64,000 nt of DNA, taken from NCBI RefSeq assembly GCF_030140925.1, contig NZ_JARBWD010000001.1:2108001-2172000 (forward strand), given 5' to 3'. Positions 36,151 to 44,831 of this stretch are shown in pieces. Position 1 is the stretch's first letter. Every line of letters begins with the position of its first letter. The notes below the pieces were generated by a model that was given only the letters and a program-made list of their open reading frames with translations, was not told the origin of the DNA and ran no database searches. Source of the stretch: Parerythrobacter aestuarii. GTDB lineage: Bacteria; Pseudomonadota; Alphaproteobacteria; Sphingomonadales; Sphingomonadaceae. Position numbers and translations under genes: made by a program.

Positions 36151-37176
36151 TCAGCCTTTCTGCAGGTGACGCCGCCCCAGCAGCTCGGCAATCTGTACCG
36201 CGTTGAGCGCAGCTCCCTTGCGCAGATTGTCAGAGACGCACCACAGGGTGAGGCCATTTTCGACCGTCGGATCGTCGCGCACGCGGCTGACATAGGTCGC
36301 GCCATCTCCCGCGCTTTCCACGGGTGTGACGTATCCGCCGTCCTCGCGCTTGTCGACGAGCATCACGCCCGGCGCCTCGCGCAAAATCTCCATTGCCTGG
36401 TCTGCGCCCAGCTCGTTCTCGAACTCGATGTTGACGGCTTCGGAGTGGCCGACGAACACCGGTACGCGCACGCAGGTGGCATTGAGCTTGATCTTCGGGT
36501 CGAGGATTTTCTTGGTCTCGACCACCATCTTCCACTCTTCCTTGGTCGAGCCGTCATCCATGAACACGTCGATGTGCGGGATAACGTTGAAGGCGATCTG
36601 CTTGGTGAACTTTACCGGCTCCACCGGATCGCCCACGAAGATCGCGCGGCTCTGGTTGAAGAGCTCGTCCATCCCCGCCTTGCCGGCACCGGAAACCGAC
36701 TGATAGGTGCTCACCACCACGCGCTTGATCGTCGCGGCGTCGTGCAGCGGTTTCAATGCCACCACCAGCTGCGCTGTCGAGCAGTTGGGATTGGCGATGA
36801 TGTTCTTCTTCTTGTAATCGTCGATCGCGTCGGGGTTCACTTCCGGCACGATCAGCGGCACATCCGGGTCCATACGGTATAGCGAGCTGTTGTCGATCAC
36901 GACACAGCCGGCGGCCGCCGCCTTGGGCGCATATTCCTTGGCCGGGCCGCTGCCCGCCGCGAACAAGGCGATATCCCAGCCGGTGAAATCGAAATGCTCG
37001 ATGTTCTTGCATTTGAGCATCTTGCCGGTGTCGCCGAACTCGACCTCTGTCCCGACCGAGCGCGAGGACGCAACTGCAGCCACTTCGTCGCACGGGAATT
37101 CCCGCTCGGCGAGGATCTGCATCATTTCACGACCGACATTCCCGGTCGCACCGACAACGGCTACGCGATAGCCCAA
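36151..37176 (-). CDS. asd: aspartate-semialdehyde dehydrogenase
   Basis: A 341-residue enzyme that makes aspartate semialdehyde from aspartyl phosphate with NADPH, the branch step to lysine/diaminopimelate, threonine and methionine. GATGNVG (9-15) binds the cofactor; Cys132 in NPNCSTAQ is the nucleophile; VFVGHSEAV carries the active-site His. The start is TTG at 37176 with GGAG 8 bases upstream; no ATG precedes the conserved GYRVAVVGATG. An essential gene for wall precursor synthesis. Confidence 0.95.
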   Translation of the reverse strand: MGYRVAVVGATGNVGREMMQILAEREFPCDEVAAVASSRSVGTEVEFGDTGKMLKCKNIEHFDFTGWDIALFAAGSGPAKEYAPKAAAAGCVVIDNSSLYRMDPDVPLIVPEVNPDAIDDYKKKNIIANPNCSTAQLVVALKPLHDAATIKRVVVSTYQSVSGAGKAGMDELFNQSRAIFVGDPVEPVKFTKQIAFNVIPHIDVFMDDGSTKEEWKMVVETKKILDPKIKLNATCVRVPVFVGHSEAVNIEFENELGADQAMEILREAPGVMLVDKREDGGYVTPVESAGDGATYVSRVRDDPTVENGLTLWCVSDNLRKGAALNAVQIAELLGRRHLQKG

Positions 37177-37322
37177 GGTATTTCTCCGCACGTCAAAGAT
37201 TTCCGGACCGCGCCGCTGCACCCCTGTGCTGCGCTTGGCAAGCAAGAATGCGTATGCGCGGACCAAACCGCCTTTCGCACATGCAACATTACGTGCAGCT
37301 AAACCAGCCCCAGCAGTAAGAG

Positions 37323-37394
37323 CGGTCAACCATGAATTCGAACTGGGCGTTCGGCATGGCCAGGCGTTGACCGCAAACGCAATCACTGTATTGC
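37323..37394 (+). promoter_or_regulatory. candidate promoter with flanking inverted repeat before the GETH-motif gene
   Basis: CGGTCAAC at 37323-37330 and its exact inverse GTTGACCG at 37366-37373. The right copy overlaps a possible -35 (TTGACC, 37367-37372), followed 16 bases later by TATTGC (37389-37394). The spacing between half-site centres is about 43 bases, near four helical turns. The rest of the 241-base gap between asd and the next gene shows nothing I can name. Confidence 0.3.
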
Positions 37395-37417
37395 CGACCT
37401 AATACAGGGAGAGAATA

Positions 37418-38650
37418 ATGCGTTTCACTATCGGCTTCGCGGCACTGGCAGCCATCGCGGCTTCACCGATTCTGGCGCAGGATGACACCGATCCGATGGT
37501 CGATGCCATTGCTGCCAACACCTTGGAGATTGAGCGCGGTACGGACGGCTCTCTCTCCGGACCGGGATTCGATCAACTGATGGAGGAAGCCGACGCGGCA
37601 CAATTCTTCCTGGTCGGGGAGACCCACGCGACCGCCGACATCGCCGACGTGATCGGTAATTTGCAGGCTGGCATCATGGTCGGCGGCTATGACTACTTTG
37701 CTGTCGAGATCGGCCCTTGGTCCACGCGTGAGGTCGAACGGCTGGTCCGATCCGATGGCAGTGCGCTCACAGCGCGAATAAACCAGCCGCAAAGCGCCTT
37801 CCTGTTTCCCTTCCTCTCTTCGGTGGAGGAGATTGCGCTGGTTGAGACAGCCATTGCGCTCTCGCCCAAGGATAGGCCGGTGCTGTGGGGCGTTGACCAG
37901 GAGTTTATCGCTGCCGGGCCGCTGCTCGGACCGATGCTGCTGGAACTGTCTGAAACCGACGCACAGCGCGCTGCCGCGCAAAGCCTGACCGACAAGTCGG
38001 CGAGCAACTTCATGTATATCGGCGCTGCGCCGCAGGAGGAGATTGACGCGCTGGTGGCAGCTTTCGCCGATGGCCCGGCCAAGGCAAAGGCACTGGTCGA
38101 TGACATCGCCATCAGCCACCGGATCTACGGGGCGTTCGTACGCCAGGCTGGACCGATCTATGACGCCAATCTGGAACGCGAAAATTACATGAAGGCCAAC
38201 TTCCTCAAGCACTGGAAGGCAGCCGTTGCGGGCGACGGAAAGGCACCGAAGGTGTTCTTCAAGTTCGGCGGCTATCATATGGAGCGCGGGCTGAGCGGCA
38301 CCAACGTCCCCAGCTTCGGCAATTTCCTGATGGAATGGGGTCGGGCGCAGGACTTCGGTACCGTGCACCTTATGATCGATTGCCTCAGCGGCGAAGCATG
38401 GCAGATCCAGGCCAACAAGCCGGGTCCTTGCAAGCCCTATGGCCTCAAGGAGGGATCACCGATCCTGACCGTACTGGACGGCAAACCCATCGGGCTGGTG
38501 AACCTGAAGGCACTCCGTCCGCTGCTTCGCAGAAGCACCAAGATCGACGCCGAAACGCGCGACCTGATCCTGTCCTATGACTACTATATCGGCATTAGCG
38601 ACGTGAAGGCTGCAACACCTGCGGCAGACCTCACCTTCCCACCCCAATAG
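37418..38650 (+). CDS. exported erythromycin-esterase/ChaN-like protein
   Basis: A 410-residue protein with a clean signal peptide (AAIAASPILA/Q). The segment AQFFLVGETHATADI (Glu68, His70) matches the GExH motif of the EreA/ChaN/TIKI-like superfamily, and FKFGGYHMERGLSG in the second half could provide the second conserved His. Members hydrolyse macrolide lactones, bind haem or cut peptides; which applies is unknown. AGGGAGAG precedes the ATG. It is convergent with the S9 peptidase gene 14 bases away, with no obvious terminator between. Confidence 0.6.
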   Translation: MRFTIGFAALAAIAASPILAQDDTDPMVDAIAANTLEIERGTDGSLSGPGFDQLMEEADAAQFFLVGETHATADIADVIGNLQAGIMVGGYDYFAVEIGPWSTREVERLVRSDGSALTARINQPQSAFLFPFLSSVEEIALVETAIALSPKDRPVLWGVDQEFIAAGPLLGPMLLELSETDAQRAAAQSLTDKSASNFMYIGAAPQEEIDALVAAFADGPAKAKALVDDIAISHRIYGAFVRQAGPIYDANLERENYMKANFLKHWKAAVAGDGKAPKVFFKFGGYHMERGLSGTNVPSFGNFLMEWGRAQDFGTVHLMIDCLSGEAWQIQANKPGPCKPYGLKEGSPILTVLDGKPIGLVNLKALRPLLRRSTKIDAETRDLILSYDYYIGISDVKAATPAADLTFPPQ

Positions 38651-38664
38651 GTTGTTGTCGGAAT

Positions 38665-40887
38665 CTACTCGGGAGGGGTCACCCCATTCTCTTCAAGGAA
38701 GCGGAAGATCGTGTTCCACATATGGGGTGAAATCATCTCGCCGCCCACGCTGTGGGTATAGCCGGGATAGAGCATCATCTCGAACGGTCGGTTGGCTTCC
38801 TGCAGCACCGAGATCAGCTCCGACGAGTTCTCGAACACGACATTGTCGTCCGCCATGCCGTGGATCAGCAGCAGCGGATCGGTCATCTTCGTGGCATCGG
38901 GAATGGCGCTCGCTTTCTCGTAGGCTTCGGGCATTGTGCGCGGATCGCCCATGAACCGTTCGGTGTAGTGGGTGTCATAAAGCTCCCACTTGGTCACCGG
39001 CGCGCCGGTGATGCCGGCTGCATAGAGCCCCGGATCAGCCTGCATCTGCTTAAGGGTCATGTAGCCCCCATAGGACCAGCCGTAGAGCGCGATCTTGTCG
39101 GGATCGACAAAGTCGAGCGTCTTGAGATAATCCGCCCCCGCCTTCTGGTCGCGCACTTCGACCCCGCCCATGGCACGGTAGATCGACTGCTCAAAAGCGA
39201 CGCCGCGGTTGGCACTGCCGCGATTGTCGAGGGCAAACCAGATATAGCCCCTGTCGACGATCGCCTGCCGCAGCGCGCCGTTCCATCCATTGGCAACCGT
39301 CTGCGGCCCCGGACCACCATAGTGGCTGTAGAACACCGGGTAGCGCTTGCCCGGCTCCAGCTCGGGCGTGACCATCTCCCAGTAAAGCGCCGTGCCGTCC
39401 TCCGCCTCCACCGTCCCGTAGGTGGTCGGGCGATGGCTGGCGAGAAACGGCGCATAGGGATGGTCCGCATCGAGGGCGTTTTCCTCGATCCAGGTCAGCA
39501 GCTTGCCGTCGCTGTCAGCGAGATAGCTTTGCGGCGGGCTGTCGTCGCTGGAACGGGTGATGAGCAGGGTCTGCCCCTTGTCGTCCATGCTGGCGCTGTA
39601 GGTGAAGCCGGGCTCAGTCAGGCGGGTGATCTCATCTGGCTTGGTCAGATCGAGGCTATAGATGTGTTGTTCGAGCACGCCATCCATGGTGCCGGTGAAG
39701 AATACCGTGCCGGTCTCTTCGTCCACGCCTATCAGCTTGGTCACCACCCATTCGCCATCAGTCAACTGCCGCCAGTCATCGCCATCCTTGCGGTACAGAT
39801 GGGCGAAGCCATCGCGCTCCGACCACCAGATCAGCGAGCCATCTTTGAGCCAACGATAGTCGTCAGAGAGGTTGATCCAGTAATCCTCGACAGCGGCCCG
39901 CTCGGAGAAGGCGACGGAACTCGCGCCGGTCGCCGGATCGACACGCAACACGTCAAGCACGGTCTGCTCTCGGTTCTGCCGTTGCACATAGATGGCGCTG
40001 CCATCGGGTGCCCAGTCTACGCGGGCCACGTAGATGTCGGTTTCAGAGCCGAGATCGACCTTCACCTTGTTCCCGCCATCGGGGGCAATCACGAACAGCT
40101 CGACGATGGCGTTGTCGCTGCCTGCGACCGGATAGCGCTGGTCGAACACCTTGGTGCCGGTCGCGCCGATGGATGCGCGGGTGACGATGCCGACAGGGCT
40201 TTCATCGGTACGCTGGACGACGATGCGTGTGTCATCGGGTGACCACCAATAGCCAGCGAGTCGCGCCATTTCCTCCTGCGCCACGAATTCGGCTTCGCCC
40301 CAGCGGATGGTGTCGCCTTCCTTGGGCGTGACGGGAGCAGCCTCGCCGCCGGTCTCGCCCACCCACAGCTGGCGATCACGGACGAAGGAGACAAACTTGC
40401 CGGTCTTGCTGAGCGACGGGTTGAGCTCGCTTTCCTCGGTATCGGTCAGGCGCTGCACCGTGCCATCGAGCTTCGCCAGGTAGAGATCGCCATCGAGCGG
40501 CACCAGCAGGCCCGACCCGTCGGAATTCCACTGGTAGGAGACGATCCCCTTGAGGCTGCCTATGCGGGCGCGCTCGCGCTGCATCTTCTCGTCTTCCGAC
40601 AGCTCGCGCCCACTGCTGAGTTTCTCACTGTCGACCAACATAGACCATGCTCCGCTCTCGCGATCATAGGCCCACAGGTCGTAGCGCTCGCGGTCATCGT
40701 CGCGGTTGCGCAGCAAGGTGAGATAGCGTCCATCGGGCGACAGCTTGGCCTGCCGCGGGCTCGGCCCGTTGAGCGAAGGCGAAGCGAAGACGCGCTCGAA
40801 GGTGAGGTCCTGCGGTTCGCTCACTGGGTCGTCCTCGGCGATGGCTGGGGACGCGAGAAGCAGGGTTGCAGCCAACAGAAATCGCAT
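38665..40887 (-). CDS. dipeptidyl peptidase IV-like S9 family peptidase
   Basis: A 740-residue secreted serine peptidase. Signal peptide (LLAATLLLASPAIA/E), an N-terminal beta-propeller of about residues 50-480 including the DPP4-type EFVAQEEMARLAGYWWSPDD (20 residues), then a catalytic domain with Ser605 in GWSYGG, Asp680 in HGMADDNV and His712 in GYTHSV. The double Glu of QEE binds the substrate N-terminus in DPP4 enzymes, so removal of X-Pro or X-Ala dipeptides in the periplasm is likely. ATG at 40887 gives the signal peptide. Confidence 0.92.
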   Translation of the reverse strand: MRFLLAATLLLASPAIAEDDPVSEPQDLTFERVFASPSLNGPSPRQAKLSPDGRYLTLLRNRDDDRERYDLWAYDRESGAWSMLVDSEKLSSGRELSEDEKMQRERARIGSLKGIVSYQWNSDGSGLLVPLDGDLYLAKLDGTVQRLTDTEESELNPSLSKTGKFVSFVRDRQLWVGETGGEAAPVTPKEGDTIRWGEAEFVAQEEMARLAGYWWSPDDTRIVVQRTDESPVGIVTRASIGATGTKVFDQRYPVAGSDNAIVELFVIAPDGGNKVKVDLGSETDIYVARVDWAPDGSAIYVQRQNREQTVLDVLRVDPATGASSVAFSERAAVEDYWINLSDDYRWLKDGSLIWWSERDGFAHLYRKDGDDWRQLTDGEWVVTKLIGVDEETGTVFFTGTMDGVLEQHIYSLDLTKPDEITRLTEPGFTYSASMDDKGQTLLITRSSDDSPPQSYLADSDGKLLTWIEENALDADHPYAPFLASHRPTTYGTVEAEDGTALYWEMVTPELEPGKRYPVFYSHYGGPGPQTVANGWNGALRQAIVDRGYIWFALDNRGSANRGVAFEQSIYRAMGGVEVRDQKAGADYLKTLDFVDPDKIALYGWSYGGYMTLKQMQADPGLYAAGITGAPVTKWELYDTHYTERFMGDPRTMPEAYEKASAIPDATKMTDPLLLIHGMADDNVVFENSSELISVLQEANRPFEMMLYPGYTHSVGGEMISPHMWNTIFRFLEENGVTPPE

Positions 40888-40899
40888 TCCAATGGACAC

Positions 40900-40999
40900 C
40901 TCGTCATTGCGAGCAGCCGCCAGGCTGCGCGGCAATCCATTACCTTGGCCGGAGTCGACCGCTGGATTGCTTCGTCGCTTCGCTCCTCGCAATGACGAG
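40900..40999. repeat. palindromic repeat, family C
   Basis: Exact inverse ends CTCGTCATTGCGAG (40900-40913) and CTCGCAATGACGAG (40986-40999). Inner inverse segments (GCAATCCA and TGGATTGC) extend the symmetry, so almost the whole 100 bases can fold into one long hairpin. Repeats with these ends are widespread in Proteobacteria. It lies 12 bases before the S9 peptidase start and just beyond the rplS terminator. Confidence 0.88.
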
Positions 41000-41019
41000 T
41001 GGGAAAGGCAAGCCCAACG

Positions 41020-41049
41020 AAAAAGGGCGGCTCCCGCAGGAACCGCCCT
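41020..41049 (-). terminator. intrinsic terminator after rplS
   Basis: On the minus strand AGGGCGG pairs with CCGCCCT (41043-41049 with 41024-41030), extended by GGA/TCC, and is followed by TTTTTCG. It lies 23 bases after the rplS stop and ends the trmD-rplS transcript. Confidence 0.88.
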
Positions 41050-41072
41050 CTCGAACCTTAAGGTTGGTGCGC

Positions 41073-41447
41073 TTATTCGCCCTTGGCTGGGCGGGTGTCG
41101 CGACGTTCGGCGATACGCGCCGACTTACCGGTGCGGCCACGCAGGTAGTAGAGCTTGGCGCGACGCACGATACCGCGGCGTACCACGGTGATGCTGTCGA
41201 CGATCGGCGAGTAGAGCGGGAACACGCGTTCCACGCCTTCGCCGAAGCTCATCTTGCGGACGGTGAAGTTGGAGCCCATGCCACGGTTCGAACGGGCAAT
41301 GCACACGCCTTCGAACATCTGGATACGCTCGCGGCTGCCTTCGACAACCTTCACGCCGACGCGCACGGTGTCACCGGCGCGGAATTCGGGGATCTCTTTG
41401 CCAGCCTTGGTGATTTCCTCGGCTTCGATCTGCTGGATCAGGTTCAC
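41073..41447 (-). CDS. rplS: 50S ribosomal protein L19
   Basis: A 124-residue L19 ([55 protein letters not shown]). It lies at the interface with the small subunit. The start is GTG at 41447, overlapping the trmD stop (GTGA), so L19 translation depends on trmD being read through in frame. The length is normal. Last gene of the ffh-rpsP-rimM-trmD-rplS group. Confidence 0.97.
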   Translation of the reverse strand: MNLIQQIEAEEITKAGKEIPEFRAGDTVRVGVKVVEGSRERIQMFEGVCIARSNRGMGSNFTVRKMSFGEGVERVFPLYSPIVDSITVVRRGIVRRAKLYYLRGRTGKSARIAERRDTRPAKGE

Positions 41448-42280
41448 TGGTCCATTTCCTTCTTCTTTCGCCGCGCGCCAGAGGCAGACTGGTCCCGAGC
41501 GTCACTATAACGCTCCCAAAGGTCCGGCCTGCGTAACCGTGTAATCTCTTCCGCCTGCGCCTTGCGCCAAGCGGCAATCTTCGCATGATCCCCCGATCGC
41601 AGCACTTCAGGGATCGTGCGCCCTTCCCATTCCTGAGGTCGGGTATAGTGCGGATATTCGAGCAATCCGTCTTCGAAGGATTCCTCATGCCCGCTTGAAG
41701 GCGCGCCCATTACCCCCGGAAGCAGGCGAATGCAAGCGTCGAGTATGGCTATGGCAGCGGTCTCACCGCCGGAGAGGACGATGTCGGCGAGCGACACCTC
41801 CTCGATCTCGGGCCGCGCGTCAAACAGCCGCTGGTCGAACCCCTCGAACCGCCCGCACAGCATGATGACGCCGGGGCCGGATGCAAGCTCGCGGATGCGG
41901 GCCTGGGTGATGGGTTTTCCGCGCGGGGTCATGGCAAGGATGGGCCTCGCGCCGACGCCCGTATCCGTTCGTGCTGAGCCTGTCGAAGTACGAATAGTCT
42001 GGCGCTCCGCCTGCCCTTCGACAGGCTCAGGGCGACCGGGATTGCCGTTTGTGACGTGGTCAAGCGCCCTCGCCATCACATCCGCCTTAAGCACCATCCC
42101 CGCCCCGCCTCCGGCCGGCGTATCATCGACCGTGCGGTGCCTGTCGGTGGCAAAGTCGCGCGGATTGACGGTCTCGCACGACCAGTCCCCCCGCTCGAGC
42201 GCCTTGCCCGCCAGCGACACGCCCAGCGGCCCGGGAAACATCTCCGGATAGAGAGTGAGGATGGTGGCGGCGAAGGTCAT
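41444..42280 (-). CDS. trmD: tRNA (guanine37-N1)-methyltransferase with in-frame repeat insertion
   Basis: A 278-residue TrmD, which methylates G37 next to the anticodon and prevents frameshifting. Core motifs are intact: [14 protein letters not shown] at the start, [24 protein letters not shown] and the SAM-knot [11 protein letters not shown]. Between the helix [13 protein letters not shown] and the strand [10 protein letters not shown] lie about 26 extra codons (residues about 81-106, PEPVEGQ to RTSTGSART) that are the translation of a family B repeat. The frame is kept, and the insertion falls in what is a surface loop in TrmD structures. The start overlaps the upstream gene (ATGA). Confidence 0.95.
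   Translation of the reverse strand: MTFAATILTLYPEMFPGPLGVSLAGKALERGDWSCETVNPRDFATDRHRTVDDTPAGGGAGMVLKADVMARALDHVTNGNPGRPEPVEGQAERQTIRTSTGSARTDTGVGARPILAMTPRGKPITQARIRELASGPGVIMLCGRFEGFDQRLFDARPEIEEVSLADIVLSGGETAAIAILDACIRLLPGVMGAPSSGHEESFEDGLLEYPHYTRPQEWEGRTIPEVLRSGDHAKIAAWRKAQAEEITRLRRPDLWERYSDARDQSASGARRKKKEMDQ
41965..42040. repeat. family B paired-hairpin repeat inside trmD
   Basis: Same half-elements as at 8429-8510: ends CCGTTCG and CGACCGG, with TGTCGAAG near 41981 facing CTTCGACAGGCTCAG at 42016-42030. About 76-78 bases, contributing a multiple of three. Right-hand stem GCCCT/AGGGC is intact; the left stem has one mismatch. It is fully inside the trmD reading frame on the minus strand. 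Confidence 0.88.
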
Positions 42281-42804
42281 GATTTCAGAGGATATTGTGA
42301 TTGCCAGACAACTTCAGAGACTTGGTGGACGACTTCCGCACAATTCCTCACGAATTCTTCGTCTGCCAAGACCAGCGTGTCGATCTCAGAACAATCACCT
42401 TCGTTGAAGAATTCCTCGTCGGGTGCCTTGATACGAAACGGTAGCTCACCTGCTTTCTTGGAGAGGCTTTCGTAGCTTCTTCCGTTACCATGCTTCAGGG
42501 CGTTGATCGCCTCGCAGTAAATTTCGAAACGATCGAGTAGATCCTGTTCTCCTTGCTCCTGCAGAAGCTTCCGGGCAGCCACAAAACCATTCTTTTCTCC
42601 AAGCTCTCTCTGCAAATCCGCATCGAACATGGAAAAAATTCCAACTGCGCTAACTGCATACTGGAGTTGAATCGACTGAAGGTTTTTGACGTGCACAGAC
42701 GAGCCGCCCTTCGACATTAAGTCTAAGATTTCTGCGCGAGCCTCTTCAAGACGAGTTGAAACAAACCCGACACAGCTTTCGATCAGAAGGGTGAACCTAT
42801 GCAA
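42277..42804 (-). CDS. hypothetical protein of low G+C, inserted between nitrilase and trmD
   Basis: A 175-residue, mostly helical protein I do not recognise, with no signal peptide or membrane helix. G+C is near 50 percent by eye, far below its neighbours, suggesting recent transfer. Still, it is precisely fitted in: TTG start at 42804 with GGAG upstream inside the nitrilase gene, and an ATGA overlap with trmD. The pattern [19 protein letters not shown] resembles families of small phage or defence-associated proteins only loosely; I assign no function. Confidence 0.65.
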   Translation of the reverse strand: MHRFTLLIESCVGFVSTRLEEARAEILDLMSKGGSSVHVKNLQSIQLQYAVSAVGIFSMFDADLQRELGEKNGFVAARKLLQEQGEQDLLDRFEIYCEAINALKHGNGRSYESLSKKAGELPFRIKAPDEEFFNEGDCSEIDTLVLADEEFVRNCAEVVHQVSEVVWQSQYPLKS

Positions 42805-43747
42805 ATTTCACTCCATCCTTCTCCCGCGTATCGACGCTTAGCTCGAAGACATCGGGCCGCGAGTAGTGGCCGTCGGTGTCGAGGCTGGCGAGGCCTTCGT
42901 TGATGGCGGACAGGTCGAGCTGGGCGTGGAGGATTTCCTCGCCCTCGCCCGCCTGTGCGATCACGCTGGCATCGGGTGCGGCAATCAGGCTGCCGCCCTT
43001 GTTGAGGACATCCGCCGGGATCGCCTCGATCAACTTGCGCGCCTCGGCTGAACCACCACAACGCTCCAGCCCGTCCAGCATATCCTCCTTATGCTGCACC
43101 AGCCCGGCCGCCAGCACATAGCACCGCCCCTCCATCGCATAGTGCCGACCGGCAATGGCGTAACTTTCGCGCACCGTCGGCCACGCGGCGACATGGACGC
43201 TCTCGCCGAGATTGTGCATCGCCGCGCGGGCCAGCGGCATCCAGTGCTCCCAGCAGATCAGGCTGCCGACCCGGCCCCATTCGGCCTGGTGTACGCCCAA
43301 TGTCGAACCATCGCCGCGCATCCACACCAGCCGCTCGCCATGGGTGGGCACCAGCTTGCGATGCGGCAGCGGGTCCTCGCCCGGGCGGAAGATCAGCTGG
43401 GTGTTGGTGAGCGAATTGCGCACGCGTTCATGCGCGCCGATGGAAATCACCGCGCCACTGGCATCGCACAGCTCCTGCAACGGCAGCAGCCGCTCATCAT
43501 TGGACACGACCGCATTCTCCAGCAGGATGCGATGCAGCGCCTTGCTGCCCGGATGATCCCACAGCGCCGCGCCGGGCGCCTCGTCGAGCCACAGCGGATA
43601 GCCGCCGAGGAAGGTCTCGCCGAAAGCGACAACCTGCGCGCCGCCATCAATGGCCTCGCGCGCCAGATCAGTCGCCTGCGCAATCCCGTCCCCAATGGCG
43701 AGCGGAATCGGGCGTCCCTGGACAATGGCGGCAGCAATGGTGCTCAT
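42797..43747 (-). CDS. nitrilase
   Basis: A 316-residue carbon-nitrogen hydrolase of the true nitrilase branch. Catalytic triad Glu44 (AFGETFLGGYP), Lys131 (HRKLVPTHGERLVW) and Cys165 (LICWEHWMPL); the CWEHW motif marks nitrilases/cyanide hydratases rather than amidases. It would turn a nitrile into acid and ammonia in the cytoplasm. It lies in the middle of the ffh-trmD translation operon, which is not where nitrilases normally occur. The end overlaps the next gene by 8 bases. Confidence 0.92.
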   Translation of the reverse strand: MSTIAAAIVQGRPIPLAIGDGIAQATDLAREAIDGGAQVVAFGETFLGGYPLWLDEAPGAALWDHPGSKALHRILLENAVVSNDERLLPLQELCDASGAVISIGAHERVRNSLTNTQLIFRPGEDPLPHRKLVPTHGERLVWMRGDGSTLGVHQAEWGRVGSLICWEHWMPLARAAMHNLGESVHVAAWPTVRESYAIAGRHYAMEGRCYVLAAGLVQHKEDMLDGLERCGGSAEARKLIEAIPADVLNKGGSLIAAPDASVIAQAGEGEEILHAQLDLSAINEGLASLDTDGHYSRPDVFELSVDTREKDGVKFA

Positions 43748-43791
43748 GTGGCCCGCCTAGCCTGCGGGGGCGAGCAAATCCACCACAAGCA

Positions 43792-44094
43792 CTACCTTTC
43801 GATGCGCGGCAATCCCTCAGGCGTTGGCTTGCGCGTTGCCTGGCGGCCGACCAAGGTTGCGATACCAGTACCTACCAACACCAGCCCACCGACTGACAGA
43901 AGGTCCGCACCGGTCAGCGCAACAGAGTCCTCGCGCACCAGCTCTTCGCCATAGATAACTGCCAGCGGCGCAAACCCGGCAAACAGGCTGCGGACACGGG
44001 TCGAAATAGTCGGCGATGCCTTCGCCATGATGTAGCTGATGGCTGCAGAACCGCCGGAATATGCGGCAAAGACCGCTGGGAGATTGTCGATCAT
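43792..44094 (-). CDS. small hypothetical membrane protein
   Basis: A 100-residue protein with two likely membrane helices (about 36-50 and 65-83) and a basic C-terminus. I do not recognise it. It lies between rimM and the nitrilase on the same strand, 44 bases before the nitrilase start, so they may be co-transcribed. A weak inverted repeat (44168-44174 with 44182-44188) lies between rimM and this gene and could end the rimM transcript. Confidence 0.55.
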   Translation of the reverse strand: MIDNLPAVFAAYSGGSAAISYIMAKASPTISTRVRSLFAGFAPLAVIYGEELVREDSVALTGADLLSVGGLVLVGTGIATLVGRQATRKPTPEGLPRIER

Positions 44095-44189
44095 GGACTA
44101 GCCCGTTTTGAAAGTGGGATGGGTTATATGGCGTCTTAATACACCATAACACCTTGCTGTCCATGGGCGACGGTGAAATCGACCGTCGG

Positions 44190-44696
44190 TTAGTCGTCGG
44201 CGAAATCCGCCGCGATCACAAGCCGTTGGCTGTCCCACTCCAGCACCGCCTGCTTCGTCATCGGCACCATGAAGGTCTTCATGCCCTTCTCCGGCACCGG
44301 CTCCTTCTCGATCTCTACGATATCGGTCGCGCCGAAATTGTGGACATCGATGACCGTGCCAAGGTGTGTGCCCGCATCGGTCACTGCATCGAGACCAATC
44401 AGGTCAGCAAAGTAGTATTCATCCTCCTCCAGCTCGGGGAGAACATCGCGTGTGACGTTGAGCGTGGTGCCGCGCAGCTTCTCGGCCTGGTCGCGGCCCT
44501 GCACCTCGGCGAAGCGCGCGATAGCGCCACCTTTGTTGTCGCTGCGAACCTTCTTCAGGGTCAGCGTGCCGTCATTGAAGCTGGTGTGCGCCTTGAGCGC
44601 CTCCAGCCCGTCACCAAGCAGCTTCAGACGCACTTCGCCCGCCACGCCGTGCGCACCGGTGATGGCGGCCAGCGTGACGGGCGTTGTGTCGGTCAT
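44190..44696 (-). CDS. rimM: 16S rRNA processing protein
   Basis: A 168-residue RimM (LAAITGAHGVAGEVRLK start; LRGTTLNVTRDVLPELEEDEYYFADLIGL; MVPMTKQAVLEWD). It binds S19 and helps mature the 30S head. ATG at 44696 is chosen; it lies 10 bases from a family E repeat that separates it from rpsP. The usual next gene, trmD, is displaced about 1.9 kb by three inserted genes. Confidence 0.94.
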   Translation of the reverse strand: MTDTTPVTLAAITGAHGVAGEVRLKLLGDGLEALKAHTSFNDGTLTLKKVRSDNKGGAIARFAEVQGRDQAEKLRGTTLNVTRDVLPELEEDEYYFADLIGLDAVTDAGTHLGTVIDVHNFGATDIVEIEKEPVPEKGMKTFMVPMTKQAVLEWDSQRLVIAADFADD

Positions 44697-44706
44697 CGGT
44701 TTTTGT

Positions 44707-44820
44707 CCCTCATCCAAGCTTCGCTAACGCGCTGCGCGCTTAAGCTGCGCTTTCCTTCTCCCAATGGGAGAAGGATACGAAGGCTTGGCGCCTTAGCGCC
44801 TAGCCGGAGTTGGATGAGGG
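44707..44820. repeat. palindromic repeat, family E
   Basis: 114 bases with exact inverse ends CCCTCATCCA (44707-44716) and TGGATGAGGG (44811-44820), further partly complementary inner segments, and a central perfect hairpin CCTTCTCCCA / TGGGAGAAGG (44754-44763, 44765-44774). It fills nearly the whole gap between rpsP and rimM, so the operon mRNA must carry it. Confidence 0.85.
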
Positions 44821-44831
44821 TCAGAACCAGA

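Noticed and set aside
38752-40242. A 496-codon plus-strand frame opposite the S9 peptidase
   Set aside because: No recognisable domain and exactly inside a well-supported gene.
41444-42280. trmD as a pseudogene broken by a repeat
   Set aside because: The frame is intact, all motifs are present, and the gene is essential; an in-frame insertion is the better reading.
44168-44188. Inverted repeat CGACGGT/ACCGTCG after rimM as a clear terminator
   Set aside because: Only seven pairs and no T-run; mentioned with the neighbouring gene but not listed as a feature.
44754-44774. Perfect central hairpin of family E as a transcription terminator
   Set aside because: No T-run on either strand, and it would cut rpsP from rimM; treated as part of the repeat.
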